Below, piece by piece: positions 55,028 through 63,872 of a stretch of DNA of 64,000 nt. Origin of the DNA: Ruegeria arenilitoris (GTDB lineage Bacteria; Pseudomonadota; Alphaproteobacteria; Rhodobacterales; Rhodobacteraceae). The stretch is taken from contig NZ_WQHP01000001.1 of assembly GCF_013035315.1 (NCBI RefSeq), positions 434,001 to 498,000 on the forward strand, in the 5' to 3' direction. The notes under the pieces were generated by a model. That model was not told the DNA's origin. It saw only the letters and a program-made list of their open reading frames with translations, and made no database searches. The stretch's first letter is position 1, and each line of letters opens with the position of its first letter. The translations under genes and the position numbers were made by a program.

Positions 55028-56062
55028 TCACTGAAATGCCGGCATAACGTCGTCGATGAACCGCGCCAGCGAGGCGCGCTTGCGTTCGTTGGTCATACCG
55101 CTGTCGACCCAGAACGAGAATTCATCATAGCCCAGATCCTCGTACCGTTTGATCCGGTCTATCACCTGCTGAGCGGTTCCGACGGTCAAGTCCTGCGCCA
55201 GTTTCTCGTTGGTATAAACTGGGTTCCCGTCCATTTCGGTCTCGGAAATCGGTTCGATCAGACCCTGTTGGATCGGTCGCTTGTTCAGGAACCACGCGCC
55301 GAAATAGTTGTAGTACCGGCGCAGGTCGTTCACGCCCTGTGCTACGTCCTCATCGTCTTTTCCGACATAGGTGTGATGCAGCAGCATGATCTTCGGGCGG
55401 GGACCCGAGTAGCTGTCGCACGCATCATTGAACCGACCCATAAGGGTTTCGATTTCTTCCATACCCTGCCACAACGGTGTGACCTGAATATTGAACCCGT
55501 TGTGGACCCCGAACTCATGGCTGTTTGGGTCACGCGCCGCAATCCAGATCGGCGGACCATCATCCTGATAGGGTTTCGGCGCTGAAGTCGCGGCCGGGAA
55601 AGCATAAAACTCACCTTCATGGGCACAATCACCCTGCCAGATCTTTGGCAACAAAGGGGTAGATTCGCGCATTCTCTGCCCGGCTTCCCAAGCATCCATC
55701 CCCGGCATCAGGCGTTCGTACTCAAAGGAGTAAGCGCCACGGGCCACTCCCAGCTCAATGCGCCCCTTTGTCATCTGATCCGCTGCGGCTGCCTCGCCTG
55801 CAAGTTTGATGGGGTGCCAAAACGGAGCGATAACAGTGCCCGTCCCCAGCCGCACGTTGCGTGTGTGATGCGAAAGATCGACCAGCGAAAGAAAAGGGTT
55901 CGGTGCGATTGTGAACTCCATCCCATGATGCTCGCCCGTCCAGACCGCGCGCATTCCCCCATCGTCGGCCATTTTCACCAGTCTGACGAACTCATCGTAC
56001 AGCACATCGTGCGGCTGGTCCGGCGTCAGACGTTCCACATGGGCAAACAGTGAAAACTCCAT
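55028..56062 (-). CDS. LLM-class flavin-dependent monooxygenase (oxygenase component)
   Basis: A 344-aa luciferase-like TIM-barrel oxygenase: AVWTGEHHGMEF near residue 40, GTGTVIAPFWHPIKLA, and KGRIELGVARGAYSFEY. It uses reduced FMN supplied by the reductase encoded next to it to attack a ring or C-N bond. ATG 56062 with AAAGGAG upstream is the start. Substrate by context: an N-methylpyridinium carboxylate (homarine or trigonelline) is one candidate. Confidence 0.87.
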   Translation of the reverse strand: MEFSLFAHVERLTPDQPHDVLYDEFVRLVKMADDGGMRAVWTGEHHGMEFTIAPNPFLSLVDLSHHTRNVRLGTGTVIAPFWHPIKLAGEAAAADQMTKGRIELGVARGAYSFEYERLMPGMDAWEAGQRMRESTPLLPKIWQGDCAHEGEFYAFPAATSAPKPYQDDGPPIWIAARDPNSHEFGVHNGFNIQVTPLWQGMEEIETLMGRFNDACDSYSGPRPKIMLLHHTYVGKDDEDVAQGVNDLRRYYNYFGAWFLNKRPIQQGLIEPISETEMDGNPVYTNEKLAQDLTVGTAQQVIDRIKRYEDLGYDEFSFWVDSGMTNERKRASLARFIDDVMPAFQ

Positions 56063-56074
56063 CAAATGGCTCCT

Positions 56075-56983
56075 TTACCGAAAACTGTGAATTTCGCCGC
56101 GTTCGGCGTCGCCAAGATAAAGCCCGAAAACGCCTTCGCGGGCTTCAACGGCATAGCGGGTCATCATGTGGTGGATACCCCGGCTGGCATAGGTCAGATC
56201 AGGCAGGTCGCTGACGCTGATCCACTCGGCATCATCCGTCGGAGTGTTCCGATCGGAAGAGGCCAGAAAGAACGTGTAGTGCAGGTTCGTTTCGATATCG
56301 TTGAACGAAGAATAGACCTGTTCGATCTGCGCGTTGATGCCGCGTCCGGATAAACCCTCAGCCAGTCGGTTGCGTTGCCCGCCGGGTTCGACGCTGGCGA
56401 TTTGGACCGGTCGCAGCGCTCCATCGTTTCGTTCCAGCAGCACCTTGCCGTTGGCCTCGATAATCGCCCCGCAGACTGTTGGCACTTTGGCGTCCATCTC
56501 GCGTTCTAGGCCAAGGCTGAAATAGGATCCATTCACGTAGCCAAGACCGTTCCCCTTGGCGTGAGTGAATGCATTGACCTTACCGATCAGGACCGTGTGA
56601 TCTCCGGCTGGTATTGCCTGATGCGTTTCACAGCAAAACTGAGCCAATGCGCCATCAATCAAGGGCAACCCGTGATGGCCCTCGCTATTTGCAGCCTTCG
56701 CGAAACGATCGCCTTTGAAACCCGCAAAAGTGTTCGAGATGTCTTGCTGTCCGTCTGCCAGTATATTCACGGCGAAATGCTCGCATTCCGCAAAATTGTC
56801 GTGGCTCGACAAAAATTTGCCGGGACACACAAGTAACAACGGTGGATCTAGGGACACGGACGAGAAAGAGTTGGCGGTAAATCCAACTGGCGCTCCGGAT
56901 TTATCGCGGGTCGTAACGACCGTTACGCCTGTCATGAAACTGCCGAACGCATCGCGCAGGGCTCGGGTATCGATTTCTGTCAC
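56075..56983 (-). CDS. Flavin reductase with C-terminal Nudix-like domain
   Basis: The 302-aa protein combines a FMN reductase (residues 1-165: FMTGVTVVTTRDKSGAPVGF, TANSFSSVSLDPPL, FAVNILAD) with a C-terminal Nudix-like fold lacking a proper Nudix box (VPTVCGAIIEANGKVLLER). The GTG at 56983 follows GGAGG by 8 nt and overlaps the hydrolase stop by 4 bases. The extra domain is about twice the length of ordinary reductases and may control pairing with the oxygenase or effector sensing. Confidence 0.83.
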   Translation of the reverse strand: MTEIDTRALRDAFGSFMTGVTVVTTRDKSGAPVGFTANSFSSVSLDPPLLLVCPGKFLSSHDNFAECEHFAVNILADGQQDISNTFAGFKGDRFAKAANSEGHHGLPLIDGALAQFCCETHQAIPAGDHTVLIGKVNAFTHAKGNGLGYVNGSYFSLGLEREMDAKVPTVCGAIIEANGKVLLERNDGALRPVQIASVEPGGQRNRLAEGLSGRGINAQIEQVYSSFNDIETNLHYTFFLASSDRNTPTDDAEWISVSDLPDLTYASRGIHHMMTRYAVEAREGVFGLYLGDAERGEIHSFR

Positions 56984-57759
56984 GGCAGGCACCTCCGAAC
57001 AAAACTCAGCAAACTGGAATTGACCTCGAACGGATGTGTCATGGGCATCATGTGCGCCGCATTCGCGATGACTTCTACCTGCCCTTTTGGTGCCAAAAGG
57101 GCCATGTCGCGCGACATCCGGGGTGTCGAATTGGGCTCTTCCTCGCCCGTTAGAAAAAGAGCAGGACAGTTAGTTTGCGCCAGTTGCGTGTCGGCTGGCC
57201 CATCACTTTCGGCAAAGACAGTATAAGCCGCCTTGTACGCAGCCGGATTGACCTCTTGGAGCCAACGCAAACAGGCAGCAAATTCCTCCGACGGATTGCC
57301 GCCGAACCAGCGCTGCAAGGTCGCAGTCGGGTCATTCGTTCTCGTTTCATCCAACGCAGCGGCGCGTGACAACACAGCCTTTTGGGCTTCCGGCGAACGT
57401 CGGTAGACAGCGTTCAGCGCCGCCACACCTTTCACCTGTTCGTGGCCGGACGCTGCGATATCCAGCGCAATCAATGCGCCCATCGAATGGCCAACCAGAA
57501 CGACCGGTTCGTTCATTATGCCCGTGACCAGACCAGCATACCCTTCCAACCCGATGGAATTGCAAAACTTAGATTCCCCATGCCCGGGCATGTCGGGGCA
57601 CAAAACGCGATACCCGGCCCCGCACAGTGCATCGATCTGCGCGCCCCAGGCTTCGGCCCGCAGCCCAACTCCGTGGAGCAGCACCACAAGCGGACCCTGG
57701 CCCGCCTCAATTGCGGCCAGATCGCCGAAGTCAGACCGAGGCCGGGTTGTCCACGTCAT
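56980..57759 (-). CDS. Alpha/beta hydrolase (TgnD-like context)
   Basis: A 259-aa alpha/beta hydrolase: HGVGLRAEAWG, DMPGHGESKF, nucleophile Ser in VGHSMGAL, His in NAAHMMPMTHP. By order in the operon it should cleave the ring-opened amide or lactone intermediate. GAAGGA precedes ATG 57759. It overlaps the DUF1185 gene by 28 bp. Confidence 0.87.
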   Translation of the reverse strand: MTWTTRPRSDFGDLAAIEAGQGPLVVLLHGVGLRAEAWGAQIDALCGAGYRVLCPDMPGHGESKFCNSIGLEGYAGLVTGIMNEPVVLVGHSMGALIALDIAASGHEQVKGVAALNAVYRRSPEAQKAVLSRAAALDETRTNDPTATLQRWFGGNPSEEFAACLRWLQEVNPAAYKAAYTVFAESDGPADTQLAQTNCPALFLTGEEEPNSTPRMSRDMALLAPKGQVEVIANAAHMMPMTHPFEVNSSLLSFVRRCLP

Positions 57760-58342
57760 GGCCCAAATCCTTCAAGTCCTGATAACGGTCTCCGATACGG
57801 TGATGCGGGCGGCCCGTGGTCGCGCCCCCCAGAACCACGACAATCTCATCGGCACGCGGAGCATCGGGAATGGCAAATTGCAGCGTTAGGTAATGTGACC
57901 GGCGGCCCACGTCGTTCTTGTCCATCAGCGGCACCATGATCGGTGCGTTGGCGGCACCCCGGGTGTTTGTGAACGACAGGTAAGACTTTGCGCCAACGGC
58001 TTGCCGGAAGATGTTCCCGAAGTGCAACGTGTGGATCAGTCCCGAGGCATGTTCGACCTCTCCGTCCAATCCCACAACTGCGGCTTTTCCATAGGCTTCG
58101 ATTGCCTTGCCATCTCCGGCAAGTGCGATCACCCGACTGGACAGTTCTTTGCCCAAGATCGGGCCATAAGCCAGAATTTCCGGACGCAGGTCCGCGACGT
58201 ACCGACCGGCCCAAGGGTTGGCGACAACCGCCGCCACAGCGAACATACGCCACGGACGGTCAGCTTTGCGGTACCCTTCGACAAAAACTTCCTCATCGAA
58301 TGTCACTATTTTTCGAATTTTCGGCTGCACGGTTTCCCCCAA
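57731..58342 (-). CDS. DUF1185 (amino acid synthesis) family protein
   Basis: A 203-aa DUF1185 protein: AVVANPWAGRY near residue 40, LIHTLHFGNIFRQA, and TNTRGAANAPIMVPLMDKND. This family is often found with LLM oxygenases and flavin reductases in catabolic loci; its own activity is unknown. First gene of the minus-strand unit, divergent from the LysR gene. Confidence 0.8.
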   Translation of the reverse strand: MGETVQPKIRKIVTFDEEVFVEGYRKADRPWRMFAVAAVVANPWAGRYVADLRPEILAYGPILGKELSSRVIALAGDGKAIEAYGKAAVVGLDGEVEHASGLIHTLHFGNIFRQAVGAKSYLSFTNTRGAANAPIMVPLMDKNDVGRRSHYLTLQFAIPDAPRADEIVVVLGGATTGRPHHRIGDRYQDLKDLGHDVDNPASV

Positions 58343-58437
58343 TCTTGAGTTTAGGAAATATCATTTGCCGGCCTGCTCTTTGACAAACGAAAGAAGTTGG
58401 GTCTTAGGTATAAACAACACTACTAGGTAACTTGCAG
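58343..58437. promoter_or_regulatory. Divergent promoter between the DUF1185-led operon and the LysR gene
   Basis: This 95-bp A/T-rich gap controls both directions. A TAGGTA direct repeat (around 58405 and 58423, 18 bases apart) lies close to the LysR start and could be part of the regulator's binding site; no perfect T-N11-A palindrome was found. Confidence 0.4.
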
Positions 58438-59301
58438 ATGCCCAAAACCCTGCCCCCCCTTACATGGTTCCGATCCTTCGAAGCTGCGGCGCGGAGGCTC
58501 AGTTCAACCGCTGCCGCGGATGAAATCGGGTTGACCCAATCCGCTGTAAGTCAGCAGATCAGATCGCTGGAATCGCGCCTTGGTGTTGTTTTGTTTCATC
58601 GGCATCCGCGCGGCCTGTCGCTGACGGATGAGGGTCGCAAACTGCTACCGCAGGTCGAAGCCGCACTTGAGATGTTGCAAAACGCGGCCTCGCCTTATCT
58701 GACCGAAGAACGCGCGCGACACGTCACTGTGGCGGCCTCGATTAGTGTCATTGAGTGGGTAATCTCTCCGGCCCTGCCCAGGTTCCAGGAACAACACCCA
58801 AACACGTCAGTGCGTTTCGTCAGTACAATCTGGCCGGATGAGTATTCTGCACTTCGGGCGAACGTCGAGATTCGGTTCGGGTCGGAAAAACAGGTCGGGC
58901 GTGACGCGCTTCCTTTGAAGCCTAACCACCTTATCGCTGTTAAGGCTCCCGGCCTGAGCGGAGAATTCAAGGACCTGCCGTTGATCGAAGCCGTAGGAAC
59001 ATCCGACAACTGGACCTCTTGGTCCGAAGCCACAGGTCACGCGATCCACGCACCGGCGTTTTTCGTCGATTCCTATGGCTTGGCTCTGCAATTGGCCTCG
59101 ACCGGTAGCGGGGTGGCACTTGTAAATTCTTTGATCGCTGAACACGCCCTGAATTCAGGCCAGGTTGAGCGCATTTTCGATGCATCCGCGACAGCAACCG
59201 AGGGGTATTTTCTTGCTAAGCAAGACACGACGCCCGAGGTTGATGCATTCGTATCTTGGTTTTTACAATTGATACCTGAAACAGCACCCGAAAGGGTCTG
59301 A
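58438..59301 (+). CDS. LysR family transcriptional regulator
   Basis: A 287-aa LysR-type regulator: the helix-turn-helix is DEIGLTQSAVSQQIRSLES near residue 30 and a GcvA-like sensing domain follows. It is divergent from the flavin-oxygenase operon and upstream of soxBDAG-like genes on the same strand, so it may control both. ATG 58438 is favoured over TTG 58432 by the AGGTAA ribosome site. Confidence 0.87.
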   Translation: MPKTLPPLTWFRSFEAAARRLSSTAAADEIGLTQSAVSQQIRSLESRLGVVLFHRHPRGLSLTDEGRKLLPQVEAALEMLQNAASPYLTEERARHVTVAASISVIEWVISPALPRFQEQHPNTSVRFVSTIWPDEYSALRANVEIRFGSEKQVGRDALPLKPNHLIAVKAPGLSGEFKDLPLIEAVGTSDNWTSWSEATGHAIHAPAFFVDSYGLALQLASTGSGVALVNSLIAEHALNSGQVERIFDASATATEGYFLAKQDTTPEVDAFVSWFLQLIPETAPERV

Positions 59302-59378
59302 TTCAGACATGTCGATGTCGCATCTGAGGATATCACCCTGCAAAAAAATAGTGAATTCTGGCAAAAAAGGTCCGATTC

Positions 59379-60629
59379 ATGCGATATTCCGGCTTTCGAG
59401 TCATCAAAGAGGCGCTTACCGGCCACAAAGGGTGGAAACCGGTCTGGCGTGACCCACAACCCAAGGCCCATTACGACATCATCGTCATTGGCGGCGGTGG
59501 TCATGGACTGGCGACTGCGCACTACCTGTCCAAAGTCTATGGTCAGCGCAATGTGGCCGTGGTCGAAAAGGGTTGGATCGGCGGCGGCAATGTCGGGCGG
59601 AACACGACTATCGTCCGCTCGAACTATATGCTCGATGGGAACGAACCGTTCTATGAGTTCTCGATGAAGCTGTGGGAAGGTCTTGAGCAAGACCTGAACT
59701 ACAACGCGATGATGAGCCAACGCGGGATCCTCAACCTGTTCCACTCGGATGCGCAACGTGATGCTTACACCCGCCGCGGCAACGCCATGATCCTGCACGG
59801 CGCGGATGCCGAACTGCTGGATGCCGATCAGGTGCGCAAGGAACATCCCTATCTGAATTTTGACGACGCGCGCTTTCCGATCAAGGGAGGGTTGGTTCAG
59901 CGCCGCGCCGGAACGGCGCGTCATGACGCGGTCGCCTGGGGTTTTGCCCGATCCGCCGACAGCCACGGCGTGGACATTATCCAGAATTGTGAGGTCACGG
60001 GCCTGCGCATTGAAAACGGCAAGTGTCTGGGCGTTGAGACCTCAAAAGGCTTTATCGGGGCCAACAAGGTCGGCTGCGCGGTTGCCGGCAACTCGGGCCG
60101 CGTGATGGGGATGGCCGGAATGCGTCTGCCCATCGAAAGTCACGTATTGCAGGCGTTTGTGTCTGAAGGTCTGAAACCTGTCCTGCCCAGCGTCATTACA
60201 TTTGGGGCCGGGCATTTCTATGTCAGCCAGTCCGACAAGGGTGGGCTGGTCTTTGGCGGCGATATCGACGGCTACAACACCTACGCCCAACGCGGAAATC
60301 TGCCTGTGGTCGAAGACGTTTGTGAGGGCGGGATCGCCCTGATGCCGATGATTGGTCGTGCGCGCCTGCTGCGCATGTGGGGCGGTGTGATGGATATGTC
60401 GATGGACGGCTCGCCGATCATCGACCGCACTCCGGTCGAGGGGCTCTATTTCAACGGCGGCTGGTGTTATGGCGGGTTCAAGGCGACCCCGGCCTCTGGC
60501 CATTGCTTTGCGCATCTGCTGGCAAAGGACGAACCGCATCCCGTCGCCACGGCTTACCGTTTGGACCGCTTCCGCACCGGTCGTCTGATTGACGAAAAAG
60601 GCGTGGGCAATCAGCCCAACCTGCACTGA
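59379..60629 (+). CDS. soxB: Sarcosine oxidase/N-methylglutamate dehydrogenase beta subunit
   Basis: A 416-aa FAD/FMN oxidoreductase subunit: dinucleotide fold VIGGGGHGLATAHYL near residue 36, RNTTIVRSNY, and the covalent-flavin His182 in GTARHDAVAWG. In the four-subunit complex beta carries the amine oxidation site. SoxB and MgdA are homologues and not told apart by eye. First gene of the plus-strand soxBDAG-like set; 77 bp after the LysR gene. Confidence 0.87.
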   Translation: MRYSGFRVIKEALTGHKGWKPVWRDPQPKAHYDIIVIGGGGHGLATAHYLSKVYGQRNVAVVEKGWIGGGNVGRNTTIVRSNYMLDGNEPFYEFSMKLWEGLEQDLNYNAMMSQRGILNLFHSDAQRDAYTRRGNAMILHGADAELLDADQVRKEHPYLNFDDARFPIKGGLVQRRAGTARHDAVAWGFARSADSHGVDIIQNCEVTGLRIENGKCLGVETSKGFIGANKVGCAVAGNSGRVMGMAGMRLPIESHVLQAFVSEGLKPVLPSVITFGAGHFYVSQSDKGGLVFGGDIDGYNTYAQRGNLPVVEDVCEGGIALMPMIGRARLLRMWGGVMDMSMDGSPIIDRTPVEGLYFNGGWCYGGFKATPASGHCFAHLLAKDEPHPVATAYRLDRFRTGRLIDEKGVGNQPNLH

Positions 60630-60642
60630 GGGGAGCACGAGT

Positions 60643-60930
60643 ATGATTATCAACCACCCCCTTTTGGGCCCGCGCGACGCCGCTGAATTCACCTATTTGG
60701 GCGACGCCTCCATGATCGACCGCCCCGACTGGCAAGCCGAGGACGCGGCCGAGGCGTTCTATGACTACGCCTATCTGCGCGACAACCTTGCAGGCGAGCA
60801 CAGAGAGCTTTGGTATCACGAGGCGGGCGACCGATCATGGCTGGTTGTCACGCGCGACACCACCACACACGAGATTTCCAAGGTAGAACTGGCCCGCGAC
60901 GTGGCCCGCGCGCGGGGGAGATCCAAATGA
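60643..60930 (+). CDS. soxD: Sarcosine oxidase-like delta subunit lacking the zinc-site cysteines
   Basis: A 95-aa SoxD/MgdB homologue. In canonical SoxD a zinc is held by Cys6, Cys9, His59 and Cys63. Here the N-terminal motif reads NHPLLGPR (Cys to His5, Cys to Leu8), and the second reads HEAGD (His59 kept, Cys63 to Asp). The zinc site is thus degenerate, so structure or partner may differ. ATG 60643 follows GAGGGGAG. Its stop overlaps the soxA start (ATGA). Confidence 0.82.
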   Translation: MIINHPLLGPRDAAEFTYLGDASMIDRPDWQAEDAAEAFYDYAYLRDNLAGEHRELWYHEAGDRSWLVVTRDTTTHEISKVELARDVARARGRSK

Positions 60931-63872
60931 CCCAAAGCAACCGACTGAGCGGCGGCCAGATCGACCGCAACACCACTGTAAACTTCCGGTTCGACAATCG
61001 CAGCTATACCGCCCATCCCGGCGATACGCTGGCCTCGGCGCTGCTGGCAAATGACGTGCGGCTGATCGGGCGGTCGTTCAAGTATCACCGTCCGCGCGGG
61101 CTGCTGACTGCGGGGTCGGAGGAACCGAATGGCATCGTCGAGCTGCGCACAGGTGCCCGCAAAGAACCAAACACCCGCGCCACGACAATCGAGATGTTCG
61201 ACGGGCTGGAGGCAACCTCGCAGAACCGCTGGCCGAGCCTGAAGTTTGACGCCTTGGGCGTGAACGATCTGTTTTCGAACTTCCTGTCTGCCGGGTTCTA
61301 TTACAAGACCTTCATGTGGCCGGCGGCCTTTTGGGAAAAGGTTTACGAGCCGATCATCCGCCGTGCCGCGGGCCTTGGCTCACTGTCGATGGAAGATGAT
61401 CCGGACGAATATGACAAAGGTTTCCGCCACTGCGATCTGCTGATCATTGGCGCGGGTCCATCCGGTTTGATGGCCGCGCTGACCGCAGGACGCGCCGGAG
61501 CGGACGTCATTCTGGCCGACGAGGATTTCCAGTTTGGCGGACGTTTGAACAGCGAGACACTCTCGGTCGGCGATCAAAACGCCAGCGATTGGGCCGCGCA
61601 GGCCGTAGCCGAGCTGAGTTCTATACCCAACGTCCGGCTGATGCCCAGAACCACCGTCATCGGCGCGTTCGATCATGGTATCTACGGCGCGGTCGAGCGG
61701 ACTGGCGACCACCTGCCCTCTCTGCCCGCCGGTAAGCCCCGCCAGATCTTGTGGCGTATCTATACCAAGAAGGCACTTCTTTGCGCGGGCGCAACCGAAC
61801 GGCCTATCGCGTTCGAGAACAACGACCGTCCCGGCGTCATGATGGCCAGTGCGCTGCGGACCTATGCCAACCGGTTTGCCGTCACTGCGTCATCCCGTGT
61901 CGCGATCTTTACCAACAACGATGACGGTCACCGTACGGCTGCAGATCTACACGCCAAAGGTGTTCACATCTGCGCCGTTGTCGACGTGCGCGAGGATGCT
62001 CCGGTTAACTACGACTACGAAGTCCTCAGCGGCGCGAAAGTCATTGATACCAAGGGGCGCTTGGGATTGACCTTCGTCGAGGTCGCCCTGCCCGACGGCT
62101 CGACCCGAACGCTGGATTGTGGCGCGCTGGGCGTGTCCGGTGGCTGGAACCCGAACGTTCACCTGACCTGTCATCAACGGGGACGCCCGGTCTGGAACGA
62201 GGCTCTGGCAGCTTTTGTACCCGGTTCGAACCTGCCTGTTGGTCTGACCGTCGCTGGGGCTGCGAACGGCCGGATGTCGACCTTTGGTGCGCTGCAATCC
62301 GGGGCCGAGGGTGCTGCGGCGGCATTGGACCTGAAAGGTGCCCCGCCCAAACTACCCGAGGCCGAAGACGCCCCGGTTGCACAGAAACCGTTCTGGTATG
62401 TCGAAGGGTGCAAACGCGCCTGGGTAGATCAGCAGAATGATGTGACCGTCAAAGACGTCAAGCTGAGCTACCAGGAAGGGTTCCGCTCCGTCGAGCACCT
62501 CAAGCGGTATACGACGCTGGGCATGGCGACTGATCAGGGCAAAACCTCGAACATCACCGGATTGGCGATCATGGCCGAGGTTGCCGGAAAGTCGATCCCT
62601 GAAACGGGAACGACGATCTTTCGTCCGCCATATACCCCCGTTCCGATCAGCACCTTCGCAGGCCGGATGAAAGGACAGGAATTCCACCCGACCCGCCTGA
62701 CGCCATCACATCACTGGGCCAAGGAACGCGGCGCTGTGTTTGTCGAGGCTGGCAACTGGTTGCGCGCGCAGTGGTTTCCCCTGCCCGGCGAGACCCATTG
62801 GCGGGAGTCCGTGGATCGAGAGGTGCGGCAAACCCGTGCGTCGGTCGGCGTCTGCGATTGTACGACGCTGGGCAAGATCGATGTTCAGGGCACCGATGCA
62901 GCCGAATTCCTGAACCGCGTTTACGCCAACGGCTTCGCCAAACTGGCCGTGGGCAAAACTCGCTATGGCCTGATGCTGCGCGAAGACGGCATGGTGATGG
63001 ATGACGGCACTGCCGCACGTATGGCCGAGGATCATTTTGTCGTCACAACCACCACAGCCAATGCCGTAAGTGTCTATCGACACATGGAATTCGTGCGCCA
63101 ATGCCTGTTCCCGGATATGGACGTACAGCTGATCTCGACCACCGATTCGTGGGCGCAATATGCGGTTGCCGGGCCAAACTCGCGCAAGCTTCTGCAAAAG
63201 ATCGTCGACCCCGAGTTCGACATCTCGAACGAGGCTTTCCCATTCATGGCCTGCGGAAACATCACCGTTTGCGGCGGGCTGCGCGCACGGTTGTTCCGCA
63301 TCTCCTTCTCAGGCGAGCTGGCGTTCGAAATCGCCGTTCCCGCGCGGTATGGCGACGCCCTGATGCGGCGCTTGATGTCCGAAGGAGAAGAGTTTGATGT
63401 TGTTCCCTATGGTACCGAAGCGCTGGGCGTGATGCGGATCGAAAAGGGCCACGCGGCAGGCAACGAACTGAACGGGACCACCACGGCGCTGAATCTGGGC
63501 ATGGGCAAGATGGTGTCCAAGAAGAAGGACAGTATCGGCTCGATCCTGTCTGAACGCGAGGCTTTGGTGGAACCGGACGTTTTGCGGCTGGTGGGCCTGA
63601 AACCCGTATCCCCGGAAGACAAAATCACCCCCGGCGGTCATCTGATGAACGCCGCCGGTCCGGTCGATGCGGCAAATGACCAAGGCTACGCCACCTCGGC
63701 TGCGTACTCACCCATTCTGAACAGCAATATCGGGCTGGCACTTTTGAAGGACGGCGCAAATCGGTTGGGTGAGAAAATGAGGCTTGTGTCTCCCCTGACC
63801 GATTTGACCGTCGAGGTCGAAATCGTGTCGGCCCATTTCGTTGACCCTGAAGGAGAGCGTCTGCGTGCATGA
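60927..63872 (+). CDS. soxA: Sarcosine oxidase/N-methylglutamate dehydrogenase alpha subunit
   Basis: A 981-aa alpha subunit: N-terminal 2Fe-2S-like fold remnant (residues 1-100, FKYHRPRGLL), an NAD-binding fold (IIGAGPSGLMAALTAGRAG near 170), and a C-terminal GcvT-like folate-binding half (about 590-980) that collects the methyl group as 5,10-methylene-THF. Length fits the family. ATG 60927 overlaps the soxD stop; the soxG start overlaps its end. Confidence 0.9.
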   Translation: MTQSNRLSGGQIDRNTTVNFRFDNRSYTAHPGDTLASALLANDVRLIGRSFKYHRPRGLLTAGSEEPNGIVELRTGARKEPNTRATTIEMFDGLEATSQNRWPSLKFDALGVNDLFSNFLSAGFYYKTFMWPAAFWEKVYEPIIRRAAGLGSLSMEDDPDEYDKGFRHCDLLIIGAGPSGLMAALTAGRAGADVILADEDFQFGGRLNSETLSVGDQNASDWAAQAVAELSSIPNVRLMPRTTVIGAFDHGIYGAVERTGDHLPSLPAGKPRQILWRIYTKKALLCAGATERPIAFENNDRPGVMMASALRTYANRFAVTASSRVAIFTNNDDGHRTAADLHAKGVHICAVVDVREDAPVNYDYEVLSGAKVIDTKGRLGLTFVEVALPDGSTRTLDCGALGVSGGWNPNVHLTCHQRGRPVWNEALAAFVPGSNLPVGLTVAGAANGRMSTFGALQSGAEGAAAALDLKGAPPKLPEAEDAPVAQKPFWYVEGCKRAWVDQQNDVTVKDVKLSYQEGFRSVEHLKRYTTLGMATDQGKTSNITGLAIMAEVAGKSIPETGTTIFRPPYTPVPISTFAGRMKGQEFHPTRLTPSHHWAKERGAVFVEAGNWLRAQWFPLPGETHWRESVDREVRQTRASVGVCDCTTLGKIDVQGTDAAEFLNRVYANGFAKLAVGKTRYGLMLREDGMVMDDGTAARMAEDHFVVTTTTANAVSVYRHMEFVRQCLFPDMDVQLISTTDSWAQYAVAGPNSRKLLQKIVDPEFDISNEAFPFMACGNITVCGGLRARLFRISFSGELAFEIAVPARYGDALMRRLMSEGEEFDVVPYGTEALGVMRIEKGHAAGNELNGTTTALNLGMGKMVSKKKDSIGSILSEREALVEPDVLRLVGLKPVSPEDKITPGGHLMNAAGPVDAANDQGYATSAAYSPILNSNIGLALLKDGANRLGEKMRLVSPLTDLTVEVEIVSAHFVDPEGERLRA

